From Paenibacillus sp. DMB5 (GTDB lineage Bacteria > Bacillota > Bacilli > Paenibacillales > Paenibacillaceae), in NCBI RefSeq assembly GCF_001517085.1, contig NZ_LRAC01000161.1, positions 1 to 32,509 of the forward strand: a DNA stretch of 32,509 nucleotides, given 5' to 3'. Positions within the stretch are counted from its first letter, which is position 1; each line of letters begins with the position of its first letter. Below are positions 7,465-15,816 of the stretch, in pieces. Made by a program: the position numbers and the translations under genes. The notes below the pieces were generated by a model that ran no database searches, was not told where the DNA came from, and saw nothing but the letters and a program-made list of their open reading frames with translations.

Positions 7465-8556
7465 ATGATTAAAAAGTGGGGGCTTTCCGCAGCGGCTTTG
7501 CTGCTTACAGCTGCAGTTATTTTACCCGGATGTGCAAGTAAGGAGGAGTCACCGAAAGAAGCGATATCGTCGTCTGCAAAAGAGGCGTTAACGATGACTT
7601 CTTACGAAATGAAGAGCGTACTTACTATCAACAACCTGACGATTGATGCACCTGCGGGGGCTGGGGATGAGACTACGGGCATGGTGCTCAATATGCTGCA
7701 GAACGCTGATATCACCATTAATGGCGTCCATCAGTCAGATCCGATGCAGACCGAATTAACAATGGTGCTGAATCTGAAGGGCGACATGGCCATGTCCTTC
7801 AACATTCCGATGGTGCTGACAACAGATAAGATGTATGTCAAAATCCCGTCGATTCCGTTCCTGCCGCTTCCGGAGACCATCGTTGGCAAGTTCCTGGAGC
7901 TTGATCCGAAAGAGCTTGCTGAACAGCAGGGAGTGGGTGTAACCCCGGGGACAGTGGATACCAAGAAAGTCCAGGATCTTTCCAATGAGGTAGTGAGCAC
8001 GCTGCTGGGTGAATATGACGAAGAGACGTATTTCAAGAATGTGAAGCCTGAGGATGCGGGGCTGCCTGAGGGCGTGGATGCTAAGCAGGTTGTCCAGTTC
8101 CAGGTGACAAACAGCAATGTCAAAGAGGCGCTTACTATTTTGGTGAACAATGCACTGCCTAAGATCATTGATATCCTGGGCAAAGAAGAGTACAAGGAAA
8201 TGCTGCAGATTGACGAAGCCAAGCTCGCGGATATTAAACAGCAGCTGCAATCGGGTGAGGCCCGGGCAGAGTTCGATAAAGGCTTAGCTGACCTGGACTC
8301 CTATCTGACAGTAAACAACTTCCAGCTGAACACAGCCATCAACAAGGATGATTTCCCAGTGTATCAGAACCTGCTGATGGATGTGGTAGTTAAGGATCCG
8401 GAGCAAGGGCAGAATATCAATCTGTCACTAACCGGAACTAATCAGTACAGCAAAATCAATGAGAAGCAGACCTTCGTGATCGGTATCCCGCAGGGTGAGG
8501 ATGTCATTACAATGGAAGAGCTGCAGCAGCAATTTGGCGGAATGAGCACTTATTAA
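7465..8556 (+). CDS. Putative lipoprotein
   Basis: A 363-aa exported protein anchored to the outer face of the membrane. The signal peptide MIKKWGLSAAALLLTAAVILPGC ends in a lipobox with the lipidated Cys at residue 23, followed by SKEESPKEA. The rest is a long beta-rich domain containing the conserved-looking stretch ALTMTSYEMKSVLTINNLTI. This resembles the DUF6612-type lipoproteins of Bacillales, but the family call is tentative. The ATG at 7465 is chosen over an upstream TTG (7402) because it has a good Shine-Dalgarno (GAGGAG) and begins the signal peptide. A terminator follows, so it is a single-gene unit. Confidence 0.85.
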   Translation: MIKKWGLSAAALLLTAAVILPGCASKEESPKEAISSSAKEALTMTSYEMKSVLTINNLTIDAPAGAGDETTGMVLNMLQNADITINGVHQSDPMQTELTMVLNLKGDMAMSFNIPMVLTTDKMYVKIPSIPFLPLPETIVGKFLELDPKELAEQQGVGVTPGTVDTKKVQDLSNEVVSTLLGEYDEETYFKNVKPEDAGLPEGVDAKQVVQFQVTNSNVKEALTILVNNALPKIIDILGKEEYKEMLQIDEAKLADIKQQLQSGEARAEFDKGLADLDSYLTVNNFQLNTAINKDDFPVYQNLLMDVVVKDPEQGQNINLSLTGTNQYSKINEKQTFVIGIPQGEDVITMEELQQQFGGMSTY

Positions 8557-8572
8557 TCTTTATCCTATACAA

Positions 8573-8611
8573 AAACCTGCAGGGTGCACTCAGCACTCTG
8601 CAGGTTTTTTG
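8573..8611. terminator. Bidirectional terminator
   Basis: AACCTGCAGGGTGC pairs with GCACTCTGCAGGTT. It has A-runs upstream and T-runs downstream, so it can act on both strands between the convergent lipoprotein gene and the minus-strand acetyltransferase. Confidence 0.9.
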
Positions 8612-8636
8612 TTATATCTGAGCTATGAGCGGGCTA

Positions 8637-9188
8637 TCAAAAATCATCGGCCAAAATCGCATAGGTCCGGTGGTCCTGCCATTCGCCGTTGATTTTGAGG
8701 TACCGGCGGGCTATGCCTTCAGCCTGAAAACCGCTTTTCTCCAGCACCCGGCGTGAAGCATCGTTGTGGAGCAGGATGGAAGCCTGTACTCTGTGCAGTG
8801 CAAGGGCACGGAAGGCATATTCCAGGATCAGGCTTATTGCGGCGGTCATATGCCCTTTGCCTTGAACAGCATAATCCATAAAGTAACCCAGATCGGCATA
8901 CTGGGCCACCCCGCGCACCAGATTGGAAAGTGTAATCTGACCGATCAGCTGTCCGTCAGACAGGAAGATGCCGAACATATAAGCCCTGTCCTGCTCCGAG
9001 TCGCTCAAGCGCTGGCTCAGGAGCTGCTGCTGGCTCTCCAGGGTGAAATAATCAGCCTCGCGCAGGGGTTCAAACCGCTGATGATGCTCTTTGTTGCGCA
9101 GACGCAGCTCCAGAAGCTCTTGTGCGTCCTGCAGCTGCAGCAATGAAAGATAGATGCCTTGTGCATGATTGTAGAGCTTAAATGACAT
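8637..9188 (-). CDS. GNAT N-acetyltransferase, RimJ/RimL type
   Basis: A 183-aa enzyme of the acetyl-CoA-dependent GNAT superfamily, RimJ/RimL branch, whose members acetylate protein N-termini or small amines. Visible signatures are LGYFMDYAVQGKGHMTAAI (acetyl-CoA pyrophosphate loop Q-G-K-G) and the C-terminal NDASRRVLEKSGFQAEG followed by INGEWQDHRTYAIL, the closing strand typical of this branch. The substrate cannot be told from sequence. AAGGAG precedes the ATG. It lies 67 bases after tadA on the same strand and may be cotranscribed with it. Confidence 0.9.
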   Translation of the reverse strand: MSFKLYNHAQGIYLSLLQLQDAQELLELRLRNKEHHQRFEPLREADYFTLESQQQLLSQRLSDSEQDRAYMFGIFLSDGQLIGQITLSNLVRGVAQYADLGYFMDYAVQGKGHMTAAISLILEYAFRALALHRVQASILLHNDASRRVLEKSGFQAEGIARRYLKINGEWQDHRTYAILADDF

Positions 9189-9255
9189 AACAGGGTTTCT
9201 CCTTATCCCATAATAATTATTGAAACAGTAAGGCAGGGGGACGGGAAGCTAATGC

Positions 9256-9762
9256 CTAGAGCTTGGGCTTCCGGCGCAGCCGCCGGAAGAAAGAAGTCAG
9301 CAGCTCTGCACATTCCTCCTGAAGGACATTTTGAATGATTCCGGTCCGGTGATTGAACCTCGGTTCTTCAAGCAGATTCATAAGGGTGCCTGCACAGCCT
9401 GCCTTTGGATCTGCAGTACCGTATATGGTCAGCGGCAGCCGGGCCTGAACCATTGCCCCTGCACACATGGGGCAGGGCTCGAGTGTAACGTATAGCTGGC
9501 AGTCAAGCAGCCTCCAGGAATTAAGTGCAATACTTGCCTGGCGGATTGCGACCATTTCAGCATGGGCGGTGGAATCGAGCGTAGTTTCCCGCAGATTGTA
9601 GCCGCGCCCGATAATTTCTCCGTGACGTACGATTACTGCACCGATGGGCACTTCACCCAGGCTCTCTGCTTTACGCGCTTCGGCAATCGCCTCCTTCATC
9701 CAGAACTCATGTATGGCCAGCTCCTCGGGTGGCAGTTCATCCTTGTATATATTCAAGCCCAT
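9256..9762 (-). CDS. tadA: tRNA adenosine(34) deaminase TadA
   Basis: Converts A34 of tRNA-Arg(ACG) to inosine. It is a 168-aa zinc-dependent cytidine-deaminase fold. The zinc and proton-relay motif HAE is at residues 67-69 and PCPMC at 96-100 (Cys97, Cys100 bind zinc), followed by DPKAGCAGTLMNLL and the C-terminal FNH and FFRRLRRK typical of TadA. The start at 9762 (MGLNIYKD) has GAGGAAAGG upstream and gives the usual length. An in-frame ATG at 9825 would add 21 residues with no family match. In Bacillus tadA is also close to serS, though there it precedes the scRNA and dnaX, not seen here. Confidence 0.95.
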   Translation of the reverse strand: MGLNIYKDELPPEELAIHEFWMKEAIAEARKAESLGEVPIGAVIVRHGEIIGRGYNLRETTLDSTAHAEMVAIRQASIALNSWRLLDCQLYVTLEPCPMCAGAMVQARLPLTIYGTADPKAGCAGTLMNLLEEPRFNHRTGIIQNVLQEECAELLTSFFRRLRRKPKL

Positions 9763-9818
9763 CTTTCCTTTCCTCGAACAATCCTTGTACAACGAACAAA
9801 TATTCGCTCTGAACAAAT

Positions 9819-9977
9819 TGTGCATAACTCTGTGGATAACCGCCTACTTATACACAATATTGTACACACACAAGCTTAATAACCTGTTTATATGTGTATA
9901 TGCTGTGGATGGTGTTCATGATTTCCTTCATTATTGTAGAGAAACTATCCTCAAAATTCAATGCTGTACGTGGATAA
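9819..9977. promoter_or_regulatory. Cluster of DnaA-box-like sites
   Basis: Three perfect TTATNCACA sites occur within 38 bases: TGTGCATAA (9819-9827, minus), TGTGGATAA (9831-9839, minus) and TTATACACA (9848-9856, plus). Near matches follow: TTGTACACA (9860-9868, plus, 8/9), TGTGTATAT (9893-9901, minus, 8/9), TGTGGATGG (9904-9912, minus, 7/9) and CGTGGATAA (9969-9977, minus, 8/9). The first four form two 12-base-spaced pairs facing each other. The segment lies between divergent tadA and a sensor kinase gene. DnaA binding is inferred from the known consensus. Confidence 0.7.
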
Positions 9978-10078
9978 CCCCCTTTGAAATCTCTTTTCAA
10001 ATGAAGGGGCAGAAGGTATGATATTTATGAATGCTCTGCTTGATTTTTTTACCAGCTGATAAGAGGTGAACAAACAGC

Positions 10079-12346
10079 TTGTCCATTAAAACAAAATTAT
10101 CGGCAATCATTTTCGGGTCGGTGCTATTAATACTGGGACTCAATCTGATGCTGAATTTATATTCGGCCCGGAATAATTTGCTTACCGAGAGCAAGAATAA
10201 TATGAAGACTACGGCCATGCAGATTGCCGTTTCTGTCGAGCAGAGCAATTACAGCTCCAATTACGTGCAACAGCAGATGGCTTATAATCTTCGGCTTGCC
10301 GCTATTCTCGCTGCTGAGGAGCTTGACCCGGACATCAGCAATGTGAAAAACTCACAGCTGAAGCTTCTGGCAGACAAGCTAGGGGTGTCTAATATTTCGC
10401 TCCTTGTTCAGACTGAAGATGATATTATAGTAGCTAAGTCCTCAGATCCTGCCGAGCTTGGGTTGTCTACCAAGGGTATGGGTTTTTGGTATGTAGCTTT
10501 TCTTGAGCTGTTTGCCGGCCAGAAGGTATCCGTTCAGCAGGGGCAGACGCTTGATAATTTCTGGTCGGGCCCCTTTGAGTACTCCACCTCCAATCCGGAG
10601 TACATTGAGAAGTGGGGCTATTACCGCGATCCGTCAAGAAACTATATTATAGATCCGTATATCCGGAGTACAGCTGTCAGTGATTACGTGAGAATTATGG
10701 AGCCGGAAGAGATCGTCCGGCGCTCCAAGGAGGTCAACCCGGGGCTACTGGAGATTACGGGGATGAATCCCAAGACCTTTGGTTCCGAAACTATGCAGCC
10801 TGACGGTACTGACAGTGTCAATCATAAGCTGCGCAACCGTCCCATCCGTTTCGGAACGTACATTTTTGGCAATCCCGGCGAGGATAAGACAGCAATGATG
10901 ACAGCCCTGAGGAAGGAAGCTCCGGTAACCATTGATACATCTGCCTTGGGCAAAAGAGTGCTTAAAAGCTTCATCCCGATTGCTCAGCCCGGTAACGATG
11001 ATTATGTCATCAGCGTAGTTATGGATTACTCGGTAATCTCCTCCGTTATTAATGAGGAGCTGGTCAGTGATATTACGACATCGGTGCTTCTGCTGGTTAT
11101 TTTTCTCATATGCAGCTACGTGCTGTCCGGTATTGTTACAAGGCCGATTAAGGATATCCTGCGTAAGGTCAATGATGTAGCCAAGGGCAATTTCGAGTCC
11201 CCGCTAAATGTAACAAGCGGCGATGAGCTGGGCCAGCTGGCCAGCCGGATCAATGTAATGGCCGATCACTTGTATCAGCATACCAATCAGTTGGGACGGA
11301 CGCTGGAGGAGAACCGGGCTGTGAAAGAGCATCTGGAATCGGTAATTAACGGGACGTCGGATGCAATCCATACCGTAGATATGGAAGGGCGGATCACCAG
11401 CACGAACAAGGCCTTTGAGGAGCTGTACGGCTGGAATGCTGCCGATGCCGCAATCAAGCCGCCTTATCTTGTACCGGCGACCGTACAGCGGCAGGAGGAT
11501 ACAAGACTTAAGGAACTGAAGGAAGGTGCCGTTCTGCCGCCCGTGGAGACCCTCAGGCTGAAGCGTGACGGATCTTTAGTTGAGGTCAGTGTAAGCACCT
11601 CAATGATCCGGGATGAAGAGGGCCGTCCTCAGGCCTTTGTACATGTATCCCGTGATATGACCGAACGTAACCGGATTGAGGAGCTGCTCAGACGCTCAGA
11701 GAAACTGACAACAGTAGGACAGCTGGCGGCAGGGGTGGCTCATGAGATCCGTAACCCGCTGACCACTCTCCGCGGATTTCTGCAGCTTCAGAAGGAGAAG
11801 GGAGTGCTTATACCGCTGCATATTGATCTGATGCTGTCTGAGCTTGACCGGATCAATCTGATTGTGAGCGAATTTCTGATCCTGGCCAAGCCGCAGGCTG
11901 TCCATTTTCAGGAGAAGGATGTCCGGCATATTCTGAATGATGTCATTTCCCTGCTGGACAGCCAGGCACATCTTTTCGGCATCGAGTTTGAAGCACAGCT
12001 CTCCGTACAGCCTGCAAGAGTACATTGTGAAGAGAACCAGCTGAAGCAGGTCTTTATCAATATCGTCAAAAATGCAATTGAGGCGATGCCCGCAGGCGGC
12101 ACCATTACCGTTTTGCAGCGAATCGAAGGAAATTCTGTTATCATTGTAATCTCGGATGAGGGAGAGGGAATTCCGGAAGAGATGCTGCCCAAGCTGGGAG
12201 AGCCCTTCTTTACAAATAAGGAGACGGGAACCGGTCTTGGACTGATGGTCAGCCAGCGGATTATCCAGGCTCACAAAGGCAGCATGGAGATCCGCAGTGA
12301 ATACGGGTGCGGAGCAGAGATTACGATTATACTGCCGGTTGCATAG
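10079..12346 (+). CDS. Membrane sensor histidine kinase with HAMP and PAS domains (sporulation-kinase type)
   Basis: A 755-aa two-component sensor kinase. Order: N-terminal membrane helix (about 8-28), a long extracytoplasmic sensing region (about 30-330), a second membrane helix (about 334-353), HAMP linker (about 353-405), PAS domain (about 415-530, ending in ILGR-like VSRDMTERN), dimerisation/phosphoacceptor helix with His555 in AGVAHEIRNPLTTLRGFLQL, and an ATPase domain with the N box (NIVKNAIEAM, Asn665), G1 (DEGEGI) and G2 (GTGLGL). The H-box wording is typical of Bacillales sporulation kinases (KinA to KinE group) that feed Spo0F/Spo0A. That role is inferred, because no partner response regulator is adjacent. 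The start is TTG at 10079 after AAGAGGTGA. The DnaA-box cluster lies upstream. Confidence 0.92.
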   Translation: MSIKTKLSAIIFGSVLLILGLNLMLNLYSARNNLLTESKNNMKTTAMQIAVSVEQSNYSSNYVQQQMAYNLRLAAILAAEELDPDISNVKNSQLKLLADKLGVSNISLLVQTEDDIIVAKSSDPAELGLSTKGMGFWYVAFLELFAGQKVSVQQGQTLDNFWSGPFEYSTSNPEYIEKWGYYRDPSRNYIIDPYIRSTAVSDYVRIMEPEEIVRRSKEVNPGLLEITGMNPKTFGSETMQPDGTDSVNHKLRNRPIRFGTYIFGNPGEDKTAMMTALRKEAPVTIDTSALGKRVLKSFIPIAQPGNDDYVISVVMDYSVISSVINEELVSDITTSVLLLVIFLICSYVLSGIVTRPIKDILRKVNDVAKGNFESPLNVTSGDELGQLASRINVMADHLYQHTNQLGRTLEENRAVKEHLESVINGTSDAIHTVDMEGRITSTNKAFEELYGWNAADAAIKPPYLVPATVQRQEDTRLKELKEGAVLPPVETLRLKRDGSLVEVSVSTSMIRDEEGRPQAFVHVSRDMTERNRIEELLRRSEKLTTVGQLAAGVAHEIRNPLTTLRGFLQLQKEKGVLIPLHIDLMLSELDRINLIVSEFLILAKPQAVHFQEKDVRHILNDVISLLDSQAHLFGIEFEAQLSVQPARVHCEENQLKQVFINIVKNAIEAMPAGGTITVLQRIEGNSVIIVISDEGEGIPEEMLPKLGEPFFTNKETGTGLGLMVSQRIIQAHKGSMEIRSEYGCGAEITIILPVA

Positions 12347-12394
12347 AATCAGGCCTGAGTGAAGGATTGAATAAGGAACGGAGGGAGAACAGAA

Positions 12395-13096
12395 ATGAGA
12401 ATTAATAAGTTCATCAGTGACACAGGCTACTGTTCACGCCGTGAAGCAGACAAGCTGGTCGAAAGCGGAAGAGTTACAATCAACGGTGAACCTGCTGTGC
12501 TGGGGAGCCAGGCTGTGCCGGGAGATAAGGTATTGATTGATGGCAAACCGCTTGAAACAGGCAGCCAGGTGGTCTATATCGCTTTGAATAAGCCGGTCGG
12601 CATTACCTCTACCACAGAGGCGCATATTCAGGGGAATATTGTTGATTTTGTCGGGCATCAGGAGCGGATATTTCCGATCGGCCGGCTCGATAAGGACTCC
12701 GAAGGATTAATTCTGCTTACAAATGACGGCGATATCGTCAACAAAATACTGCGGGCTGAAGGCAAGCACGAAAAGGAATACATAGTAACTGTTGACAGGC
12801 CGATTACGCCTTCCTTTATTTCTGCAATGTCGAGCGGCGTAAAGATTCTAGGCGGCAAAACCCTTCCCTGCACAGTAACCCGAATCTCGGAGCGGGTATT
12901 CCGCATCATTCTTACCGAGGGCAAAAACCGGCAAATCCGCCGGATGTGCAGCGCATTTGGCTACGAGGTAAGACACCTGCAGCGTATCCGGATAATGAAT
13001 ATTCATCTGGGTGCGCTCAAAACAGGGGAATGGCGTGATTTGACCACGCAGGAGAAACAGGAGCTGGGAGCTATGCTCAGCTATGAGCTGCAATAG
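12395..13096 (+). CDS. rluF: 23S rRNA pseudouridine synthase RluF-like
   Basis: A 233-aa RsuA/RluB/RluF-family pseudouridine synthase. An S4 RNA-binding domain (about residues 1-60: MRINKFISDTGYCSRREADK) precedes the catalytic domain with the nucleophile Asp99 in GRLDKDSEGL and the motif EGKNRQIRRMC. The phrases VNKILRAEGKHEKEYIVTVD and RIMNIHLGALKTGEWRDLT match the RluF branch, which modifies U2604 (and a tRNA-Tyr site) in E. coli. Assignment to RluF over RluB is by motif memory. It starts 48 bases after the kinase with GGAGGG. The genes may be cotranscribed, but no functional link is evident. Confidence 0.9.
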   Translation: MRINKFISDTGYCSRREADKLVESGRVTINGEPAVLGSQAVPGDKVLIDGKPLETGSQVVYIALNKPVGITSTTEAHIQGNIVDFVGHQERIFPIGRLDKDSEGLILLTNDGDIVNKILRAEGKHEKEYIVTVDRPITPSFISAMSSGVKILGGKTLPCTVTRISERVFRIILTEGKNRQIRRMCSAFGYEVRHLQRIRIMNIHLGALKTGEWRDLTTQEKQELGAMLSYELQ

Positions 13097-13111
13097 CCAG
13101 CCATTACAAAG

Positions 13112-13152
13112 AAAGAGCTGCTTTCCCGGATAATCCCGGGAGGCAGCTCTTT
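13112..13152. terminator. Hairpin between convergent rluF and motB
   Basis: AAAGAGCTGC (13112-13121) pairs with GCAGCTCTTT (13143-13152) and there is an inner CCCGG/CCGGG stem. The T-runs are short on both strands, so termination may be weak but is plausible for both flanking genes. Confidence 0.75.
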
Positions 13153-13178
13153 GCTCTTTATTCGTTGCGGAGTCCCGT

Positions 13179-13994
13179 TTATTGAGCAGGAGGAGCAACG
13201 CTTGTAGTATCTGCTGATTCTGTGTATTTCCGGAGAATGGAGACTTCCACGCGGCGGTTTTTGGCCCGTCCGGCAGCTGTGGAGTTATCAGCGATCGGAT
13301 GGTATTCACCGTAGCCGATCGGGCTGAATTTTACCGGGTCCAGGTTCGGGTTCAGCAGGAGGATCTTCATGAAATGAAGGGCCCGGTCTACGCTGAGGTC
13401 CCAGTTGGAAGAATAGCTGCTGTTGGAAATCGGGACGTTGTCGGTATGCCCTTGTACAAGTACATTGTAATCAGGAAACTGCTGCAGCATACTGGAAATC
13501 GATTTGGCCAGCTGACGGGATTCATCCTTAACATCGGCCTCACCTGAAGCAAACAGGGCGTTGTCACTGATTGTGATCATTAGCTGTGACTGATTCAGCT
13601 TGGTGCTGAGCAGATCGGTAAGCCCGTTTTTCTCGATATACTGGTCAAACTGCTTCTTTAGCTTCTCCAGGTCCTCCTGCTCCTGCTTGCGCAGCTTGGC
13701 AATTTCGGATTCGCCTGTATTAGGAGCAACCACATTATCCATCTTCTCGTGCTTGCCCTGATCCAGCTGTGACTCGGTTGGTGCAGCAGCCCGCTGGTCT
13801 AGTATACCTGTACCGCCGTTCAGTGCGGAGCTGAAAGCCTGGCTCATCTCCTCGAACTTCTTGGCATCAGTGGCGCTCATAGCGTACATAACGAGGAACA
13901 AGGCAACCAGCAGCGTCATCAAGTCAGAATAAGGCAATAGCCAGGATTCATCGGCATGCTCTTCGTGCTCTTCATGCCTAGTCTTTTTGCTCAC
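13179..13994 (-). CDS. motB: Flagellar motor stator protein MotB
   Basis: Ion-channel and anchor half of the flagellar stator. The 271-aa protein has an N-terminal cytoplasmic tail, a single membrane helix (LLPYSDLMTLLVALFLVMY) with the essential proton-binding Asp24, a plug/linker, and a C-terminal OmpA-type peptidoglycan-binding domain (VQGHTDNVPI, GRAKNRRVEVSI). The start is GTG at 13994 (VSKKTR), behind AAAGGAGGG with a 9-base gap. Upstream in-frame codons lack a ribosome site. It overlaps the end of motA by 17 bases, so the two are translationally coupled. Confidence 0.96.
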   Translation of the reverse strand: MSKKTRHEEHEEHADESWLLPYSDLMTLLVALFLVMYAMSATDAKKFEEMSQAFSSALNGGTGILDQRAAAPTESQLDQGKHEKMDNVVAPNTGESEIAKLRKQEQEDLEKLKKQFDQYIEKNGLTDLLSTKLNQSQLMITISDNALFASGEADVKDESRQLAKSISSMLQQFPDYNVLVQGHTDNVPISNSSYSSNWDLSVDRALHFMKILLLNPNLDPVKFSPIGYGEYHPIADNSTAAGRAKNRRVEVSILRKYTESADTTSVAPPAQ

Positions 13995-14778
13995 TCGAGC
14001 CGCCCTCCTTTGCACTCAGCTTGGCACGCTCCGACGGTGTAAGGAAGACGGACAGCTTCTGGTTGATCGCAATGGTTGAGACACCGGACTGGATGGACAG
14101 CAGCCCCTCCACCATCATCAGCCTGAGCTGGATTTCTTTTTTGGAGATACGTTTAAGCTTGTTGGCCATTGGATGCCACATTACATAACCAGTAAAAATA
14201 CCGAGCAGTGTAGCAATAAACGCCCCTGCGATCGCGTGGGCAAGCACTTCCATATCACTCATATCCGCAAGGGCGGCGATCAGTCCGACAACCGCTCCGA
14301 GTACCCCAAGCGTAGGGGCATACATGCCTGCCTGGGAGAAGATCAGGGCACCGGCTTTATGTCTGTCTTCAGTTGCATGAATATCTTCCATTAATACATC
14401 ACGGACAAACTCCTGATCGTTACCGTCGATGATCATACGCATACCGTTTCTGAGGAAATCATCTTCAATTTCATCAACCTTTGATTCCAGCGCCAGCAGT
14501 CCTTCACGCCGTGTAATGGATGCCCATTCCATGAACGTGGTGATCAAATCGGATTTCTTCACCATCTTTTGCTGAACGAAGAGCAGCTTGAACAGCTTGG
14601 GGATTGTCTTGAGCTCCGCCATCGGGAAGGCCACAAAGACGGAGGCTACGGTACCCAGGAGAATGATGACATACGCCGCAGGGTTATTTAAGCTTGTAAG
14701 CGGGGCATGCTTCAGCACCATCCCGCCAAGAAAAGCAACCAGACCAAAAATCAAACCAAGTAATGTTGAAATTTCCAT
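13978..14778 (-). CDS. motA: Flagellar motor stator protein MotA
   Basis: The 266-aa stator subunit with four membrane helices and a cytoplasmic loop that acts on the rotor protein FliG. It follows Bacillus MotA closely: GMVLKHAPLTSLNNPAAY, WASITRREGLLALE, EDRHKAGALIFSQAGMYAPTLGVLGAVVGLIAAL and GIFTGYVMWHPMANKLKR. The loop arginine/glutamate region (REGLLALE) that contacts FliG is present. Similarity is higher to proton-type MotA than to sodium-type MotP, in agreement with the Asp in MotB. ATG with GAGGTG four bases upstream. It forms a two-gene operon with motB. No clear SigD promoter was found. Confidence 0.97.
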   Translation of the reverse strand: MEISTLLGLIFGLVAFLGGMVLKHAPLTSLNNPAAYVIILLGTVASVFVAFPMAELKTIPKLFKLLFVQQKMVKKSDLITTFMEWASITRREGLLALESKVDEIEDDFLRNGMRMIIDGNDQEFVRDVLMEDIHATEDRHKAGALIFSQAGMYAPTLGVLGAVVGLIAALADMSDMEVLAHAIAGAFIATLLGIFTGYVMWHPMANKLKRISKKEIQLRLMMVEGLLSIQSGVSTIAINQKLSVFLTPSERAKLSAKEGGSSEQKD

Positions 14779-14906
14779 TATGCACCTCGTCCATGAGAAT
14801 TAAAAAGTGATCCGTCACAGCCGCTTGTATCATCCTTGAAAAGCAGCGGGACACCCTGTGTGGAATGAAATCACGTATATTCTTATTTATCGACAGCATT
14901 CCCTTT

Positions 14907-14935
14907 TTTGTGAAGTCATTTTTTCGGCTATAATG
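14907..14935 (+). promoter_or_regulatory. Probable promoter of the 14983 gene
   Basis: A perfect TATAAT at 14930-14935 in CGGCTATAATGG. The -35 is weak: TTTTGT (14907-14912) at 17 bases or TTGTGA (14909-14914) at 15. It lies in the divergent region between motA and this gene. Confidence 0.5.
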
Positions 14936-14982
14936 GATAGGGTAAGTTATTATTCATCTGTGAAGAAAACGGAGTGATAGAC

Positions 14983-15276
14983 GTGGGTGTTAAGCACGGC
15001 AGAGATTACAGTGAGATTCTGAAGGAACTGACGGAGGCCGTCAGCCGTATTTCAGACGGTTATGTATTTTTTGAGATGGAACCTGACGAGTGGCAGGAGC
15101 TGCCGCAGGAATCAAAGCTTGAGGTTTGGGAAGCCCTGGCCGAGGATCTGTTTTATGGGCTAGGCAATGAGCCGGTCATTCACGTGGGCAGCGGAGTTGT
15201 CATCTATGACAAAGAGACCCACAGGATCAACATTCTGCTTGGTGAGGAAGATCTGGCCTCGGTAGTACTTGTCTAG
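14983..15276 (+). CDS. Small conserved hypothetical protein
   Basis: A 97-aa acidic, soluble protein with no recognised family. An N-terminal helix (RDYSEILKELTEAVSRISDGY) is followed by the acidic, tryptophan-containing FFEMEPDEWQELPQESKLEVWEALAEDLFYGLG and a C-terminal beta hairpin (VIHVGSGVVIYDKETHRINIL). The start is GTG at 14983 (GVKHGRD) with GGAG eight bases upstream. A GTG nine bases earlier has no ribosome site. A perfect -10 lies about 50 bases upstream, so it is probably a single-gene unit. Confidence 0.75.
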   Translation: MGVKHGRDYSEILKELTEAVSRISDGYVFFEMEPDEWQELPQESKLEVWEALAEDLFYGLGNEPVIHVGSGVVIYDKETHRINILLGEEDLASVVLV

Positions 15277-15400
15277 ATTGACAGCAGCAATGGGCCCAGG
15301 TTTGCCCCTCTCCATGCAGCCATGGTAAAATTGAGCTGACGAGTGCTATTTGCCGGGATTTCAGAATACATTAAACCGAAAAAAAGCCTTCATCCTGGCG

Positions 15401-15438
15401 CATCCCTTGGACTTTCAGAAGCTGAGGGATGTTTTGTT
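15401..15438 (+). terminator. Probable terminator after the 14983 gene
   Basis: CATCCCT (15401-15407) pairs with AGGGATG (15425-15431), with an inner CTT/AAG pairing, and is followed by TTTTGTTT. The segment 15277-15400 before it holds no gene. Confidence 0.6.
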
Positions 15439-15500
15439 TAAAATATCAGAAAGTATACGTCTAAAGACTTTACTGCTAATAAAGTAAGGGAGGAAGCAAA

Positions 15501-15788
15501 TTGCAATTATCAGTGGAAGAGCTGCATGAGCAGATAGGTAAGCTGGAGGGCTGGAAGCTGGAACAAGAAACGCTGGTACGCAAGTATATGTTTAGCGAGT
15601 ATATGAAGGGCATTGCTTTTGTGGATGAGGTGGCCGCCATATCCGAAGCCTTTGATCATCATCCGCATATAACGATTGACTACAAAACCGTCACCCTGCG
15701 CTTATCGGCAAAAGAAGAGAGCGGCCTTGCGGCGCTTGATATCCGCCAGGCTCATGAATTCAATGAAGCTTTTGACAAAGCACGTTAG
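15501..15788 (+). CDS. 4a-hydroxytetrahydrobiopterin dehydratase (PCD/DCoH family)
   Basis: A 95-aa member of the pterin-4a-carbinolamine dehydratase family, which regenerates dihydrobiopterin from the 4a-carbinolamine made by aromatic amino acid hydroxylases. The family motif is present: EAFDHHPHITIDYKTVTL with His53, His54, Pro55 and His56. The start is TTG at 15501 with GGGAGGAA upstream. No aromatic hydroxylase is nearby, so the physiological partner is unknown. Orphan PCD homologues are common in bacteria and may act on folates or molybdopterin-type cofactors. It is a stand-alone gene with a strong terminator. Confidence 0.93.
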   Translation: MQLSVEELHEQIGKLEGWKLEQETLVRKYMFSEYMKGIAFVDEVAAISEAFDHHPHITIDYKTVTLRLSAKEESGLAALDIRQAHEFNEAFDKAR

Positions 15789-15816
15789 GACACGGTCTAA
15801 TATAACCGCTGCACAC

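Noticed and set aside
9819..9977. Chromosomal origin of replication
   Set aside because: The DnaA boxes suggest it, but dnaA and dnaN are not adjacent, and the gene order places oriC upstream of the window. A regulatory or titration cluster is more likely.
14888..14895. Possible SigD promoter for motA (GTCGATAA on the minus strand)
   Set aside because: Six of eight bases fit the -10, but no TAAA is found at 14-16 bases upstream, so the call is not supported.
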